DNA from: an uncultured Alphaproteobacteria bacterium
GTDB lineage: Bacteria; Pseudomonadota; Alphaproteobacteria; Rhodobacterales; Rhodobacteraceae
Assembly: GCA_902619165.1 (NCBI GenBank)
Contig: CACNDI010000011.1
Span: forward strand, 1-64,000
Reading direction: 5' to 3'
DNA: 64,000 bases
This document shows, piece by piece, positions 34,543 through 45,204 of this stretch. A model generated the notes under the pieces. The model saw only the letters and a program-made list of their open reading frames with translations, was not told the origin of the DNA and ran no database searches. The translations under genes were made by a program, and so were the position numbers. Positions within the stretch are counted from its first letter, which is position 1. The number at the start of each line of letters is the position of its first letter.

Positions 34543-36075
34543 ATGGAAAACATTTTACAGCAACTTGAGAAACGTAGGGAAGAGGCACGACTTGGTGGGG
34601 GAAAGAAACGAGTAGAGGCACAGCATGAGAAAGGAAAACTTACAGCTAGGGAGCGCTTAGAGGTTTTGCTTGATAGGAACTCATTCGAAGAATTTGATAT
34701 GTTCGTAACCCATAATTGTACTGATTTTGGTATGGAAACTCAAAAAATCCCAGGTGACGGCGTAATTACTGGGTGGGGAACGATTAACGGTAGATTAGTA
34801 TATGTTTTCAGTCAAGATTTTACTGTTTTAGGTGGATCTTTATCGGAAAGTCATGCAAAAAAGATTTGTAAGATTATGGATATGGCCGTTCAAAACAGGG
34901 CGCCAGTGATTGGATTGAATGATAGCGGTGGTGCAAGAATACAAGAGGGTGTAGCTTCTCTCGCTGGATATGCGGAGGTATTCAAAAGAAATACATTGGC
35001 TTCCGGTGTTGTTCCACAAATTAGCGTAATTATGGGACCTTGTGCCGGAGGTGCGGTTTATTCGCCCGCAATGACTGATTTTATTTTCATGGTAAAAAAT
35101 TCAAGCTATATGTTTGTCACCGGTCCAGATGTAGTCAAAGCTGTTACAAATGAAGTGGTAACTGCAGAAGAACTTGGCGGAGCAAAGACACATACCAGTA
35201 AATCAAGTGTTGCTGATGCGGCATATGACAATGATATCATTGTGCTTAAACAAGTGAGAAGATTTTTTGACTTTATTCCACTCAATAACACTGACAAGAG
35301 TCCTACTGTAGAGGTATACGACTCGATAAACCGATCAGAAAATTCCCTGGATACATTAGTCCCTGAAAACCCCAACACACCATATGATATGAAGGAATTG
35401 ATTATTAAAATAGCTGATGAAAATGACTTTTTTGAAATTCAGAAGGAATTTGCAAAGAACATTCTAGTTGGTTTCATTAGGGTGAATGGGTCAACTGTAG
35501 GAGTTGTAGCAAATCAACCTATGGTGCTAGCAGGCTGTCTTGATATAGATAGTTCTCGTAAAGCTGCCCGATTTGTTCGCTTTTGTGATGCATTTGAGAT
35601 ACCAATCTTAACCTTCGTAGACGTTCCAGGATTTCTACCTGGCACCTCACAGGAATATGGCGGAGTAATTAAGCATGGCGCTAAACTTTTATTCGCTTAC
35701 GCAGAAGCTACAGTGCCTAAAGTGACGGTTATAACAAGAAAAGCATACGGCGGAGCATACGATGTTATGTCATCTAAGCACCTCAGAGGTGATTTTAACT
35801 ATGCTTGGCCAACTGCTGAGATTGCAGTTATGGGGGCAAAGGGAGCAGTTGAAATAATACATAGAGCGGATCTTGGAGATAGTGGAAAGCTAGAAAATCA
35901 TAGAAAAGTTTATGAAGAGAGATTTGCTAATCCTTTTGTTGCGGCTGAAAAGGGATTTATAGATGAGGTCATTATGCCAAGAAATACACGGCGTAGAATT
36001 GCGAGAGCGTTCGCCAGCCTAAGGGATAAAAAATTATCAAACCCACTGAAAAAACATGACAATATTCCACTATAA
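34543..36075 (+). CDS. pccB: Propionyl-CoA carboxylase beta chain (carboxyltransferase)
   Basis: A 510-residue biotin-dependent carboxyltransferase subunit. The N-terminal [21 protein letters not shown] and the oxyanion-hole motifs [20 protein letters not shown] and [13 protein letters not shown] are typical of PccB. With PccA it makes methylmalonyl-CoA from propionyl-CoA. It begins the propionate module running to prpE at 44791. Length matches the alphaproteobacterial form. Confidence 0.95.
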   Translation: MENILQQLEKRREEARLGGGKKRVEAQHEKGKLTARERLEVLLDRNSFEEFDMFVTHNCTDFGMETQKIPGDGVITGWGTINGRLVYVFSQDFTVLGGSLSESHAKKICKIMDMAVQNRAPVIGLNDSGGARIQEGVASLAGYAEVFKRNTLASGVVPQISVIMGPCAGGAVYSPAMTDFIFMVKNSSYMFVTGPDVVKAVTNEVVTAEELGGAKTHTSKSSVADAAYDNDIIVLKQVRRFFDFIPLNNTDKSPTVEVYDSINRSENSLDTLVPENPNTPYDMKELIIKIADENDFFEIQKEFAKNILVGFIRVNGSTVGVVANQPMVLAGCLDIDSSRKAARFVRFCDAFEIPILTFVDVPGFLPGTSQEYGGVIKHGAKLLFAYAEATVPKVTVITRKAYGGAYDVMSSKHLRGDFNYAWPTAEIAVMGAKGAVEIIHRADLGDSGKLENHRKVYEERFANPFVAAEKGFIDEVIMPRNTRRRIARAFASLRDKKLSNPLKKHDNIPL

Positions 36076-36131
36076 CGAGGTATAAGATTTTAAAGCATAG
36101 GGGATTTCCATCGGGAATAAAGCAAACAAAG

Positions 36132-36434
36132 GTGCACTTTACTATACGGCGCGAAAATAAAGTTGAGCCTGCTAAAATTTTCAGAAGAGAAAGGTATGCA
36201 GATCGACGAAAAAATGACATAATTGCGGACACGGTTTTTCTCTCTCATCTGTATAATTTTTTTGGTGATAATCCATTTCTGAGAGGAAACCTTGATGCTG
36301 GAAGGATTAGCTGGTTGTTCGACAGGGAGATTAAAAGTGCAGAAAAAAACTTCGATCCCAAATCCTATGAGGCTCTTTTGGTTTTAGATGTAAAGGAAAT
36401 AGAAAAAAATTTTCCTGATGTAATAGGGAAGTAA
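36132..36434 (+). CDS. Unknown small protein between pccB and pccA
   Basis: At least 100 residues, basic at the N-terminus, then helical: ADTVFLSHLYNFFGDNPFLR and LDAGRISWLFDREIKSAEKN. No known family or metal site is seen. A GTG at 36132 is the assigned start. The frame stays open upstream to an ATT at 36087 that sits behind a GAGG at 36077-36080, so a rare ATT start giving 15 more residues is possible. It lies between the two carboxylase subunits and ends six bases before pccA. It may be an assembly or regulatory partner, as small ORFs sit there in related bacteria, but this is inference. Confidence 0.6.
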   Translation: MHFTIRRENKVEPAKIFRRERYADRRKNDIIADTVFLSHLYNFFGDNPFLRGNLDAGRISWLFDREIKSAEKNFDPKSYEALLVLDVKEIEKNFPDVIGK

Positions 36435-36440
36435 ATTAAA

Positions 36441-38438
36441 ATGTTTAATAAAATACTTGTCGCAAATAGAGGTGAAATTGCCTGTCGCATAATTAAGTCA
36501 GCCCAAGGTATGGGGATAAAAGTAGTTGCTGTTTATTCAGACGCAGACCGGTATTCCTCGCATACCTTGATGGCCGATGAGGCAATATATATAGGAGAAA
36601 GTCCTGCACAAAGTTCTTATCTAAATAAAGAGAAAATCATTTCTGCTATGAAACAAACGGGAGCAGAGGCAGTTCATCCAGGCTATGGATTTCTTTCAGA
36701 AAATTCAGATTTTGCTCGAGAAGTAGAAAAAAATAATTTAGTTTTTATAGGACCACCAAGCTCAGCAATAGACTCAATGGGTGATAAAATATCGTCAAAA
36801 AAAATCGCTGAGGAATCAGGAGTATCCATTGTACCAGGGTTTCTAGGTGAAATTTCTGATGAAAATCAGGCAGAAAAAATCGCTAAAGATATTGGGTTTC
36901 CAATAATAATTAAAGCATCAGCAGGCGGTGGTGGTAAGGGTATGAGAATTGTTAGTTCTGAGAGCGAAATGAAACAAGGTTTAGTTTCCTCTCAAAACGA
37001 AGCCGAAAAATCTTTCGGTGATAAAAGAGTTTTTATTGAGAAGTATATAAATAATCCTAGGCATATAGAGATCCAAGTATTAGCTGATAAGTTTGGAAAT
37101 TGTATACATTTGGGAGAAAGAGAATGTTCGATTCAAAGAAGAAATCAAAAGGTTATTGAAGAAGCCCCAAGTCCCTTCCTTGACAATCAGTTAAGGATGA
37201 AAATGGGAGATCAAGCTGTAAGTTTGGCAAAGGCAGTAAACTACTGCTCTGCTGGAACTGTAGAGTTTATAGTTGATGGAGATAAAAATTTTTATTTCCT
37301 AGAAATGAATACACGTTTGCAAGTAGAACACCCTGTTACAGAACTAGTAACCGGTCTAGATCTTGTAGAATTAATGATAAAAGTCGCTTATGGGGAGCGA
37401 TTAAATTTAATGCAAGACGAAGTAAAACTAAAGGGTTGGGCTTTAGAAAGTAGAATTTATGCAGAAGATCCCTACAGAAACTTTCTTCCATCCACTGGAA
37501 GATTAACCAAGTTTAAACCCCCTCAAGTATCCGATAACGATGATAAAGTAATTAGAAATGACTGCGGTGTAATTGAAGGTGGAGAAATCAGTATTTATTA
37601 TGATCCGATGATATCTAAGTTATGTTCTTGGGGAGAAACTAGGGCACAGGCTATTTGCTACATGCAGGAAGCTTTGGATAATTATCAAATTGATGGAATA
37701 GGACAAAATATACCTTTTTTACATAGTGTTTACAGGAACATTGATTTTCGCGAAGGCAATATTTCAACAGCTTTTATAGAAGACAACTATCCTGAAGGAT
37801 TTAAAGGTGAGACACTTTCTAAAGAGGAACGTAACCAATTAGCTGCTTTAGTCGGGTTTGCACAGCATACAAAAAATATGAGAGATCAAACAATCTCAGG
37901 AAGAATGAACACTTCTGAAAAGAATACGGATGGTGAATATTTCATAAAGTTTGAGGATCAATGGGTTGCTGTTAAGATTCAGATAGGTGACCATGAGCAT
38001 ACTGTTATTGTAGATAACACAAAGTTAAAGTTTGTCACTAGTTGGAAACCGAGCGATGCCTTAATAAGCGCAAATTTCGACAAAAAAAATATTGTCGCAA
38101 ATTTAAAATTCAAGGATGAAGGAATTACTGTAGAGTACCGAGGTTTTTTGGATACAGTAGTTGTATGTAATGAAACTGAAAAAGAGCTATTTAAATTTAT
38201 AAAGGAGCCTGAAGCTATCGATACATCGAAATTTCTTTTATGTCCCATGCCGGGGCTCTTGGTTTCTATGAGTGTAAAAGATGGAGATTTTATTGAGGAA
38301 GGTCAAATTTTATGTTCTGTTGAAGCAATGAAGATGGAGAATGTATTTAGAGCTGAGAAAAAAAGTAAGGTGAAAAAAGTCAATGTAGCAGCTGGTGATA
38401 GTTTGGCGGTAGATGATGTGATTATTGAGTTTGAATAA
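36441..38438 (+). CDS. pccA: Propionyl-CoA carboxylase alpha chain (biotin carboxylase)
   Basis: A 665-residue protein. The biotin carboxylase N-half has [19 protein letters not shown] and the ATP-grasp loop [15 protein letters not shown] linker domain follows, and the C-terminal biotinyl domain contains EAMKMEN near residue 630; the lysine in AMKM carries the biotin. It carboxylates biotin, which the PccB subunit uses on propionyl-CoA. It is separated from methylmalonyl-CoA mutase by eight bases. Confidence 0.96.
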   Translation: MFNKILVANRGEIACRIIKSAQGMGIKVVAVYSDADRYSSHTLMADEAIYIGESPAQSSYLNKEKIISAMKQTGAEAVHPGYGFLSENSDFAREVEKNNLVFIGPPSSAIDSMGDKISSKKIAEESGVSIVPGFLGEISDENQAEKIAKDIGFPIIIKASAGGGGKGMRIVSSESEMKQGLVSSQNEAEKSFGDKRVFIEKYINNPRHIEIQVLADKFGNCIHLGERECSIQRRNQKVIEEAPSPFLDNQLRMKMGDQAVSLAKAVNYCSAGTVEFIVDGDKNFYFLEMNTRLQVEHPVTELVTGLDLVELMIKVAYGERLNLMQDEVKLKGWALESRIYAEDPYRNFLPSTGRLTKFKPPQVSDNDDKVIRNDCGVIEGGEISIYYDPMISKLCSWGETRAQAICYMQEALDNYQIDGIGQNIPFLHSVYRNIDFREGNISTAFIEDNYPEGFKGETLSKEERNQLAALVGFAQHTKNMRDQTISGRMNTSEKNTDGEYFIKFEDQWVAVKIQIGDHEHTVIVDNTKLKFVTSWKPSDALISANFDKKNIVANLKFKDEGITVEYRGFLDTVVVCNETEKELFKFIKEPEAIDTSKFLLCPMPGLLVSMSVKDGDFIEEGQILCSVEAMKMENVFRAEKKSKVKKVNVAAGDSLAVDDVIIEFE

Positions 38439-38446
38439 GGTATAAC

Positions 38447-40591
38447 ATGCAGCACAAAAAATTTTCTGAATGGAAGCATTTAGCTGAAAAAGAATTAAGA
38501 GGAAAAAAGTTAGAGTCCCTCAATGTTGAAACAGCAGAGGGGATAGATATAAAACCTTTGTATACGGAGACTGATCTTGAAGGCCTCAAACACTTAAATA
38601 GTATTCCAGGTAAAGAGCCATTCATGAGAGGACCAAGGGCAACCATGTATGCTGGTAGGCCGTGGACAATAAGACAGTACGCTGGTTTTTCTACAGCTGC
38701 AGAGAGTAATAAGTTCTATAGAAAAAATCTTGCGTCTGGGCAGAAAGGAATATCGGTTGCATTCGATCTGGCTACTCACCGTGGATACGATAGTGACCAT
38801 CCAAGAGTTGAAGGGGATGTGGGTAAAGCAGGTGTCGCTATTGACTCTGTAGAAGACATGAAGATCTTGTTTGAGGGTATCCCGTTGGATCATATGTCTG
38901 TCTCTATGACGATGAATGGAGCAGTTATACCTATAATGGCAAGCTTTATCGTTGCAGGGGAGGAACAAGGGGTGCCAAGAGAAAAATTAACGGGTACCAT
39001 ACAGAATGACATACTAAAAGAGTTTATGGTCCGAAATACTTATATTTACCCTCCTGAACCCTCTATGAAATTGATTGCTGATATAATAGAATTTACAAGC
39101 AAAGAGATGCCAAAATTCAATTCTATATCAATATCTGGCTACCATATGCAAGAAGCTGGAGCTAATTTAGTACAGGAGCTGGCATTCACTTTAGCTGATG
39201 GGAAAGAATACGTACGAGCGGCCTTATCTAAAGGCTTAAATATTGATGATTTTGCTGGAAGGCTTTCATTCTTTTTTGCGATCGGTATGAATTTCTTTAT
39301 GGAGGTAGCCAAACTTCGAGCTGCAAGAATTTTATGGGCAAGGATTATTAAGGAATTTAATCCAAAAAAATCTAGTTCATTGATGCTTAGGACACATTGC
39401 CAAACCTCAGGTGTAAGCTTACAGGAACAAGACCCCTATAATAATGTGGTTAGAACTGCATATGAGGCACTAGCAGCTGTACTAGGCGGGACTCAAAGTC
39501 TTCATACAAATGCTCTGGATGAGGCTATTGCTTTACCGACTGAGTTCTCAGCAAAAATTGCTAGAAATACTCAATTAATTCTTCAAGAAGAAACTGGAAT
39601 AACAAACGTGATTGATCCGCTAGCCGGCAGTTATTATGTGGAAACTTTAACGAATGAACTTTGTGAAAAGGCATGGGAACAGATCCAGGAAATTGAAGAA
39701 TTAGGTGGTATGACTAAGGCGGTTGAGCTCGGTCTGCCCAAGCGACGAATAGAAGAATCAGCAGCAATTCGTCAGGCTAAGGTAGATAGTGGTGAGGAAG
39801 TCATTGTTGGAGTGAATAAATACGTTGGGGAGGATGAACAAAACGTCGAAGTCAGAGATGTAGATAACTTAAAAGTACGTCTTGAGCAAATTGAAAGACT
39901 AGAAAATATAAAAAGTTCTAGGGATGAAAAAAAATGTGTAGCTGCGCTTAATAATATGAAATTAGCAGCAAGAGACGGTACCGGAAACATCCTAGCATTA
40001 GCAATTGAGGCTGCTAGAGAGCGAGCCACTGTAGGAGAAATGTCATACGCTTTAGAGGAAGTTTACACCAGGTATTCAACAACAAGTGAAGTTGGTAAAG
40101 GGCAATATGTTAGGTCCTTCAAAAATAAAAAGGAAATTGAGCAGACAATAGATATTGTGGACAGCTTTACCAGAATGGAGGGGCGGAAGCCAAAGATGCT
40201 CGTTGTGAAAATGGGGCAAGATGGGCATGACAGAGGAGCAAAAGTAATTGCTTCAGCGTTTATCGATTTTGGGTTTGATGTAAAAGTAGGTCCTTTATTT
40301 CAGACACCATCCGAGGCAGCTGAGGATGCACTGAATGGAAAATTTGATATCATCGGTATTTCAACACAGGCGGCAGGCCATAAAACACTGGCTCCACAAC
40401 TAATCGAGGAGCTTGAAAAGAGAGACGGACAAGATGTGCTTGTAATCTGTGGCGGCGTTATTCCACATCAAGATCATAAATTTTTGAAAGACAGTGGGGT
40501 TAGTGCAATATTTGGACCTGGTACTAATATTCCGAGAGCAGCAGATGAGATTATTCAGTTATTGTTCAATAAAAAAGGTCGTAACCATTAA
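38447..40591 (+). CDS. scpA: Methylmalonyl-CoA mutase (AdoCbl-dependent)
   Basis: A 714-residue mutase in one chain. The TIM-barrel half has [18 protein letters not shown] and the substrate-binding [11 protein letters not shown]. The C-terminal B12 domain carries [10 protein letters not shown] near residue 597, with the histidine that ligates cobalt from below. It turns (R)-methylmalonyl-CoA into succinyl-CoA. No epimerase or MeaB chaperone gene is in this window. CobS at 62.7 kb indicates cobalamin assembly capacity. Confidence 0.96.
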   Translation: MQHKKFSEWKHLAEKELRGKKLESLNVETAEGIDIKPLYTETDLEGLKHLNSIPGKEPFMRGPRATMYAGRPWTIRQYAGFSTAAESNKFYRKNLASGQKGISVAFDLATHRGYDSDHPRVEGDVGKAGVAIDSVEDMKILFEGIPLDHMSVSMTMNGAVIPIMASFIVAGEEQGVPREKLTGTIQNDILKEFMVRNTYIYPPEPSMKLIADIIEFTSKEMPKFNSISISGYHMQEAGANLVQELAFTLADGKEYVRAALSKGLNIDDFAGRLSFFFAIGMNFFMEVAKLRAARILWARIIKEFNPKKSSSLMLRTHCQTSGVSLQEQDPYNNVVRTAYEALAAVLGGTQSLHTNALDEAIALPTEFSAKIARNTQLILQEETGITNVIDPLAGSYYVETLTNELCEKAWEQIQEIEELGGMTKAVELGLPKRRIEESAAIRQAKVDSGEEVIVGVNKYVGEDEQNVEVRDVDNLKVRLEQIERLENIKSSRDEKKCVAALNNMKLAARDGTGNILALAIEAARERATVGEMSYALEEVYTRYSTTSEVGKGQYVRSFKNKKEIEQTIDIVDSFTRMEGRKPKMLVVKMGQDGHDRGAKVIASAFIDFGFDVKVGPLFQTPSEAAEDALNGKFDIIGISTQAAGHKTLAPQLIEELEKRDGQDVLVICGGVIPHQDHKFLKDSGVSAIFGPGTNIPRAADEIIQLLFNKKGRNH

Positions 40592-40605
40592 TTTAAGAGG
40601 AAAAA

Positions 40606-42885
40606 TTGGCAAGGAATTCAAAAGAAAATAGTTCTAAAAAAGCTGCTCTTGATTATCATGAGTTTCCACAACCAGGGAAGTTGGAAATTAGAGCGACAAA
40701 ACCTTTGGCTAATCAAAGAGATCTCTCAAGGGCATATTCTCCTGGAGTTGCCGAGGCTTGTTTGGAAATAAAGGAAGATGAAAATACTGCTTCTAAGTAT
40801 ACCTCGAAAGGAAATTTAGTCGCAGTGATTTCTAACGGTACAGCTGTTTTAGGCTTAGGAAATATAGGACCTGGTGCCTCTAAACCTGTGATGGAAGGAA
40901 AAGCCGTTCTATTTAAGAAGTTTGCAAATATTGATTGTTTTGATATCGAAGTGGATGAAGATAACCCACAAAGACTTGCTGAGATAGTAGCGTCTTTAGA
41001 GCCAACATTTGGTGCGATAAATTTAGAGGATATTAAGGCGCCTGACTGTTTTGAAGTTGAGAGACTTTGCAAAGAAAAGATGAAAATACCTGTTTTCCAT
41101 GATGACCAACATGGAACAGCGATAGTGGTAGGTGCAGCAGCCGTCAATGCAATAGAACTCTCAAATAGGAAAATTGAAAACACTAAAATCGTTGCGGTCG
41201 GAGCAGGAGCATCTGGAATAGCTTGCTTAGAAATGTTGGTGAAATTGGGTGCAAAAAGACAAAATATATGGCTCAGCGATAGTAAGGGTTTAATTACAAA
41301 AAAAAGAAGTGAAATAAATGAAGAGAAAAAACGGTTTTCTCAAGATAGTAATTTGTCAAAATTAGATGATGTGATTAAAGATTGTGACATGTTTTTAGGG
41401 CTTTCAGGCCCAGGTGTATTGACCAGTAAAATGGTTCTCAAAATGAACAAGCAACCTATAATTTTTGCTCTCGCTAACCCTGATCCAGAAATTAATCCAG
41501 CTGATGCGCTGAAGGTGGCACCTGATGCGCTGATAGCTACAGGTCGATCTGATTATCCAAACCAAGTAAACAACGTTTTATGTTTTCCTTTTATTTTCAG
41601 GGGTGCTCTTGATGTTGGAGCCACACAAATAAATGATGAAATGAAATTAGCCTGTATACATGCCATAGCGAATCTAGCGAGACAAACTTCAACCGCAGAA
41701 ACTGTAGAAGCATATCAGGGAGAAATTTTAAAGTTTGGTAAAGAGTATCTTATACCAAAACCCTTCGATCCTAGACTATTGCCGAATGTTGCGGCAGCGG
41801 TCGCTGAGGCTGCAATGAAAAGTGGGGTCGCTTCTCGTCCCTTGAAAGATGTGGAGGCTTATAAACAAAAATTAGAAGGATCAGTTTATAAATCTACTAT
41901 CTTAATGAAGCCTGTCTTCGAAGCAGCAAAAACATCATCTCGTAAGATCGTTTTTGCTGAAGGAGAAGATGAGCGAACACTAAGGACTGCTTTAGCCTTG
42001 TTAGAGGAAACGAATGATAAACCCATACTCATTGGGCGACCAGAAGTAGTTGAAAATAGAATTGAGAGATATGGGTTGCCGCTAGTGCACGGTAAGGATT
42101 TTGAGCTAGTAAACCCCCAAAATGATCCTAGGTTCAGAGAATACTGGGAAGCATATTTAGGAATAATGGAGAGAAAAGGCGTCACACCAGCTTTGGCTAG
42201 AGAAATTATGAGAACAAACACAACAGCTATCGGAGCAATTATGGTAAAACGAGGCGAGGCCGACAGCTTAATTTGTGGAACTTTTGGACAATATCTATGG
42301 CACCTAAAATATATTGAAGAAATTTTATCTGGTAACGGATTGAAGCCCGTTGGAGCATTATCAATGATGATATTGGAGTCGGATGTCTTGTTTGTAGCCG
42401 ATTGTAATATCCATCCAAACCCTACTGCGGAAGAGATAGCTGAGATCGTCATTGGAGCTGCACGACATACTAAACGTTTTGGTGTTACACCTAAAATTGC
42501 CCTTTGTTCTCACTCTCAATTTGGAAGTTTAGATACTGACTCAGGAAGACGAATGAGAGAAGCTCTTCACATACTTGACAGCAAAAAATTAGATTTTTTA
42601 TATGAGGGTGAAATGCATTCTGACTCGGCTCTTGATGAGGGTTTAAGGCAGAGAATTTTTAGGGGCAGTAGATTTACAGGCTCAGCAAACGTTCTAGTAT
42701 TTAGTAATATAGATGCAGCAAGTGGAGTGCGTAACATTTTAAAAATGAGATCTAATGGGATTGAAGTAGGACCTATCTTAATGGGGATGGGAAATAAAGC
42801 ACATATAGTTAGCCCATCAATAACCACTAGAGGACTTTTAAATATTTCAGCGCTAGCAGGAACGCCTGTTCAAATCTATGGCTAA
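40606..42885 (+). CDS. maeB: NADP-dependent malic enzyme with phosphotransacetylase-like domain
   Basis: A 759-residue MaeB. The malic enzyme half (about 1-430) shows KPLANQRDLSRAYSPGVAEA, FHDDQHGTAIVV, and the nucleotide loop VGAGASGIACLEML. The C-terminal half is the regulatory PTA-like domain (ASGVRNILKM near the end). It oxidises malate to pyruvate. A TTG start is supported by AGAGG five bases upstream. It joins the propionate module, where malate formed from succinyl-CoA can be drained to pyruvate and acetyl-CoA. Confidence 0.95.
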   Translation: MARNSKENSSKKAALDYHEFPQPGKLEIRATKPLANQRDLSRAYSPGVAEACLEIKEDENTASKYTSKGNLVAVISNGTAVLGLGNIGPGASKPVMEGKAVLFKKFANIDCFDIEVDEDNPQRLAEIVASLEPTFGAINLEDIKAPDCFEVERLCKEKMKIPVFHDDQHGTAIVVGAAAVNAIELSNRKIENTKIVAVGAGASGIACLEMLVKLGAKRQNIWLSDSKGLITKKRSEINEEKKRFSQDSNLSKLDDVIKDCDMFLGLSGPGVLTSKMVLKMNKQPIIFALANPDPEINPADALKVAPDALIATGRSDYPNQVNNVLCFPFIFRGALDVGATQINDEMKLACIHAIANLARQTSTAETVEAYQGEILKFGKEYLIPKPFDPRLLPNVAAAVAEAAMKSGVASRPLKDVEAYKQKLEGSVYKSTILMKPVFEAAKTSSRKIVFAEGEDERTLRTALALLEETNDKPILIGRPEVVENRIERYGLPLVHGKDFELVNPQNDPRFREYWEAYLGIMERKGVTPALAREIMRTNTTAIGAIMVKRGEADSLICGTFGQYLWHLKYIEEILSGNGLKPVGALSMMILESDVLFVADCNIHPNPTAEEIAEIVIGAARHTKRFGVTPKIALCSHSQFGSLDTDSGRRMREALHILDSKKLDFLYEGEMHSDSALDEGLRQRIFRGSRFTGSANVLVFSNIDAASGVRNILKMRSNGIEVGPILMGMGNKAHIVSPSITTRGLLNISALAGTPVQIYG

Positions 42886-42898
42886 TCAGGAGGATTAA

Positions 42899-44791
42899 TT
42901 GAGTTATCAAAAGGTTTATGACGATTGGAGGCAGGACCCTTTGGGATTTTGGAAAAACCAAGCAAAAGAAATTTCTTGGTACAAAGATCCTGACAAAATT
43001 TTGGATGATAGCAAAAAGCCCTTTTATAGTTGGTTCTCGGGTGGAGCGATAAATGCTTGCTATAATTGCGTTGACAGACACATCGAGAATGGAAAAGGCG
43101 AAGATATCGCAATCATTTATGATAGCGCTATGTGTAAAAAAGTAAGAAAAATTTCTTATTTAGAGCTTAAGCAAAACGTGGCAAAGCTAGCTGGAGTTCT
43201 AAAAGGAAAGGGCATTAAAAAAGGTGACAGAGTAATTATATATATGCCAATGATCCCAGAGGCGGTAGTTTCTATGCTTGCGTGCGCTAGGCTTGGAGCC
43301 ATTCATTCAGTAGTTTTTGGAGGATTTGCTTCAAGTGAGTTAGCCGTAAGGATTGATGATTGTAACGCAAAAGCGATAATTGCGGGCTCCTGTGGTTTAG
43401 AGCCTGGTAGAATTGTTCCCTATAAACCCTTGCTCGATGAAGCAATTTCATTAGCTGAGCATAAGCCCGATTTTTGTATTGTTTATCAAAGAGACGAGTT
43501 GAGAGCGGATTTGATAGAGGGCCGAGATTTTGATTGGAATGATTTAGTTTCAGAGGCTGAGGAAGCTGATTGTGTTCCAGTGAGTGGAGAAGACCCTTTA
43601 TATATTCTTTATACCTCTGGCACAACAGGGCAGCCTAAAGGTGTAATAAGACCTGTAGGCGGGCATTTGGTAAGTCTAAATTGGACCATGAAAAACTTTT
43701 ATGATGTTTATCCTGGTGAAGTTTTTTGGGCTGCCTCTGATGTAGGTTGGGTTGTAGGTCATTCCTACATAGTTTACGCTCCCTTGGTAAGTGGTATTAC
43801 TAGTGTTCTTTTTGAAGGAAAGCCTGTTGGAACGCCGGATGCTGGTACTTTCTGGCGAGTAATAAGTGACCACAACGTTGTGTCGCTTTTTACTGCCCCT
43901 ACCGCTTTTAGGGCAATAAAGAGAGCTGATCCAAAAGGTAATTTTCTTCAAAAGTATAGTTTAACAAGTTTAAGAACACTATTTTTGGCTGGAGAAAGAG
44001 CAGACCCTGATACTATAAACTGGGCAAAGGATTTACTCCAAATACCTGTTATAGATCATTGGTGGCAAACGGAAAGTGGACACGTGATGATTGGAAATCC
44101 TTGGGGTATCGAGCAGCTGGAAATTAAAGTTGGTTCACCATCTGTACCAATTCCTGGTTTTGAGATAGATGTTCTAGATGAGGGTGGTAATATTTTGCCT
44201 CCAAATCAATTAGGATCAATTGCTATCAAGTTACCTCTTGCTCCTGGAGCTTTACCCTCGCTTTGGAAAGCTGATGACAGATTTGTTTCGGCATATTTGT
44301 CAAAATTTCCTGGATATTATGAAACAGGTGATTCCGGGTTGAAGGACGAAGATGGATATATGTATATAATGGCAAGAACGGATGATGTCATTAATGTTGC
44401 AGGCCATAGATTGTCTACAGGAGCAATGGAAGAAATTTTAGCTGATCACAAAGATGTTGCTGAGTGTGCGGTTGTTGGAATAGGTGACGAATTGAAGGGG
44501 CAGGTCCCACTTGGCTTGGTCTGTTTAACAGATGGGGTAAACAGACCTGAAGGCGAAGTTCAAAAAGAGCTGGTACAGATGGTTAGAGATAGGCTTGGAC
44601 CTGTTGCATTTTTTAAGCAAGCACTGATTATAAAACGCTTGCCAAAAACACGATCTGGAAAAATTTTGCGCTCAACAGTATGTAAAATTGCCGATGGTGA
44701 AGAATTTAAAGTTCCAGCAACTATAGATGATCCACTTATTTTAGAAGAAATTACAGAGGCACTTGCAACCATAGGATATCCAAGAAACTAG
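42899..44791 (+). CDS. prpE: Propionyl-CoA synthetase (PrpE-type)
   Basis: A 630-residue acyl-CoA synthetase. Adenylation motifs are YTSGTTGQPKGV near residue 237, WWQTESGH, YETGDSG, and the C-terminal lysine segment KTRSGKILRS. AGSCGLEPGRIVPYKPLLD is typical of the PrpE branch over acetyl-CoA synthetase. It activates propionate and supplies PccAB. A perfect CAGGAGG site precedes a TTG start. With pccB, pccA and the mutase it completes the route to succinyl-CoA except the epimerase. Confidence 0.88.
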   Translation: MSYQKVYDDWRQDPLGFWKNQAKEISWYKDPDKILDDSKKPFYSWFSGGAINACYNCVDRHIENGKGEDIAIIYDSAMCKKVRKISYLELKQNVAKLAGVLKGKGIKKGDRVIIYMPMIPEAVVSMLACARLGAIHSVVFGGFASSELAVRIDDCNAKAIIAGSCGLEPGRIVPYKPLLDEAISLAEHKPDFCIVYQRDELRADLIEGRDFDWNDLVSEAEEADCVPVSGEDPLYILYTSGTTGQPKGVIRPVGGHLVSLNWTMKNFYDVYPGEVFWAASDVGWVVGHSYIVYAPLVSGITSVLFEGKPVGTPDAGTFWRVISDHNVVSLFTAPTAFRAIKRADPKGNFLQKYSLTSLRTLFLAGERADPDTINWAKDLLQIPVIDHWWQTESGHVMIGNPWGIEQLEIKVGSPSVPIPGFEIDVLDEGGNILPPNQLGSIAIKLPLAPGALPSLWKADDRFVSAYLSKFPGYYETGDSGLKDEDGYMYIMARTDDVINVAGHRLSTGAMEEILADHKDVAECAVVGIGDELKGQVPLGLVCLTDGVNRPEGEVQKELVQMVRDRLGPVAFFKQALIIKRLPKTRSGKILRSTVCKIADGEEFKVPATIDDPLILEEITEALATIGYPRN

Positions 44792-44798
44792 AAATAAG

Positions 44799-45197
44799 AT
44801 GAAGCAAAAAAAAGCCTTACTTTTTTCGAACGCAAAAAGTGTTTTCTCTAACGCTTATGCGCCTTATTCAAAGTTTAGTGTTGCAGTCAGCTTGCTCGGG
44901 ATAAACTCAACTATTTATACAGGAGTAAATGTTGAAAATGGTGCATTCCCTCAAGGAATGTGTGCAGAGGCTTCAGCAATAGGAAAAATGGTTACTGATG
45001 GGTGTACTGAAATCGCTGAAATTTTGGTGTTGGCAGATACTGAGAAACCCACAACTCCTTGTGGGGGGTGTAGACAAAGACTAATGGAATTTTCAAACAC
45101 TGAAACTCCGGTATATTTATGTAATCTTGAAGGGTTTCTTGAAGAAACAACTATGGGAATACTGCTACCAGGCGCTTTTGATTTAAATAATATCTGA
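44799..45197 (+). CDS. cdd: Cytidine deaminase
   Basis: A 132-residue zinc enzyme with AYAPYSKFSVAVSLLG, the first ligand motif MCAEASA and the second PCGGCRQ. The cysteine-type ligand set makes it a tetrameric class deaminase. It converts cytidine and deoxycytidine to uridine forms. It lies at the border between the propionate module and the nucleoside module, seven bases after prpE. Confidence 0.93.
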   Translation: MKQKKALLFSNAKSVFSNAYAPYSKFSVAVSLLGINSTIYTGVNVENGAFPQGMCAEASAIGKMVTDGCTEIAEILVLADTEKPTTPCGGCRQRLMEFSNTETPVYLCNLEGFLEETTMGILLPGAFDLNNI

Positions 45198-45204
45198 TCA
45201 AATC

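Noticed and set aside
40713-41183. Minus-strand frame of 156 codons inside maeB
   Set aside because: Antisense shadow of the malic enzyme half; no start context and no family match.
41886-42452. Minus-strand frame of 188 codons inside maeB
   Set aside because: Antisense shadow of the PTA-like domain; Ser/Ile-rich composition without domain features.
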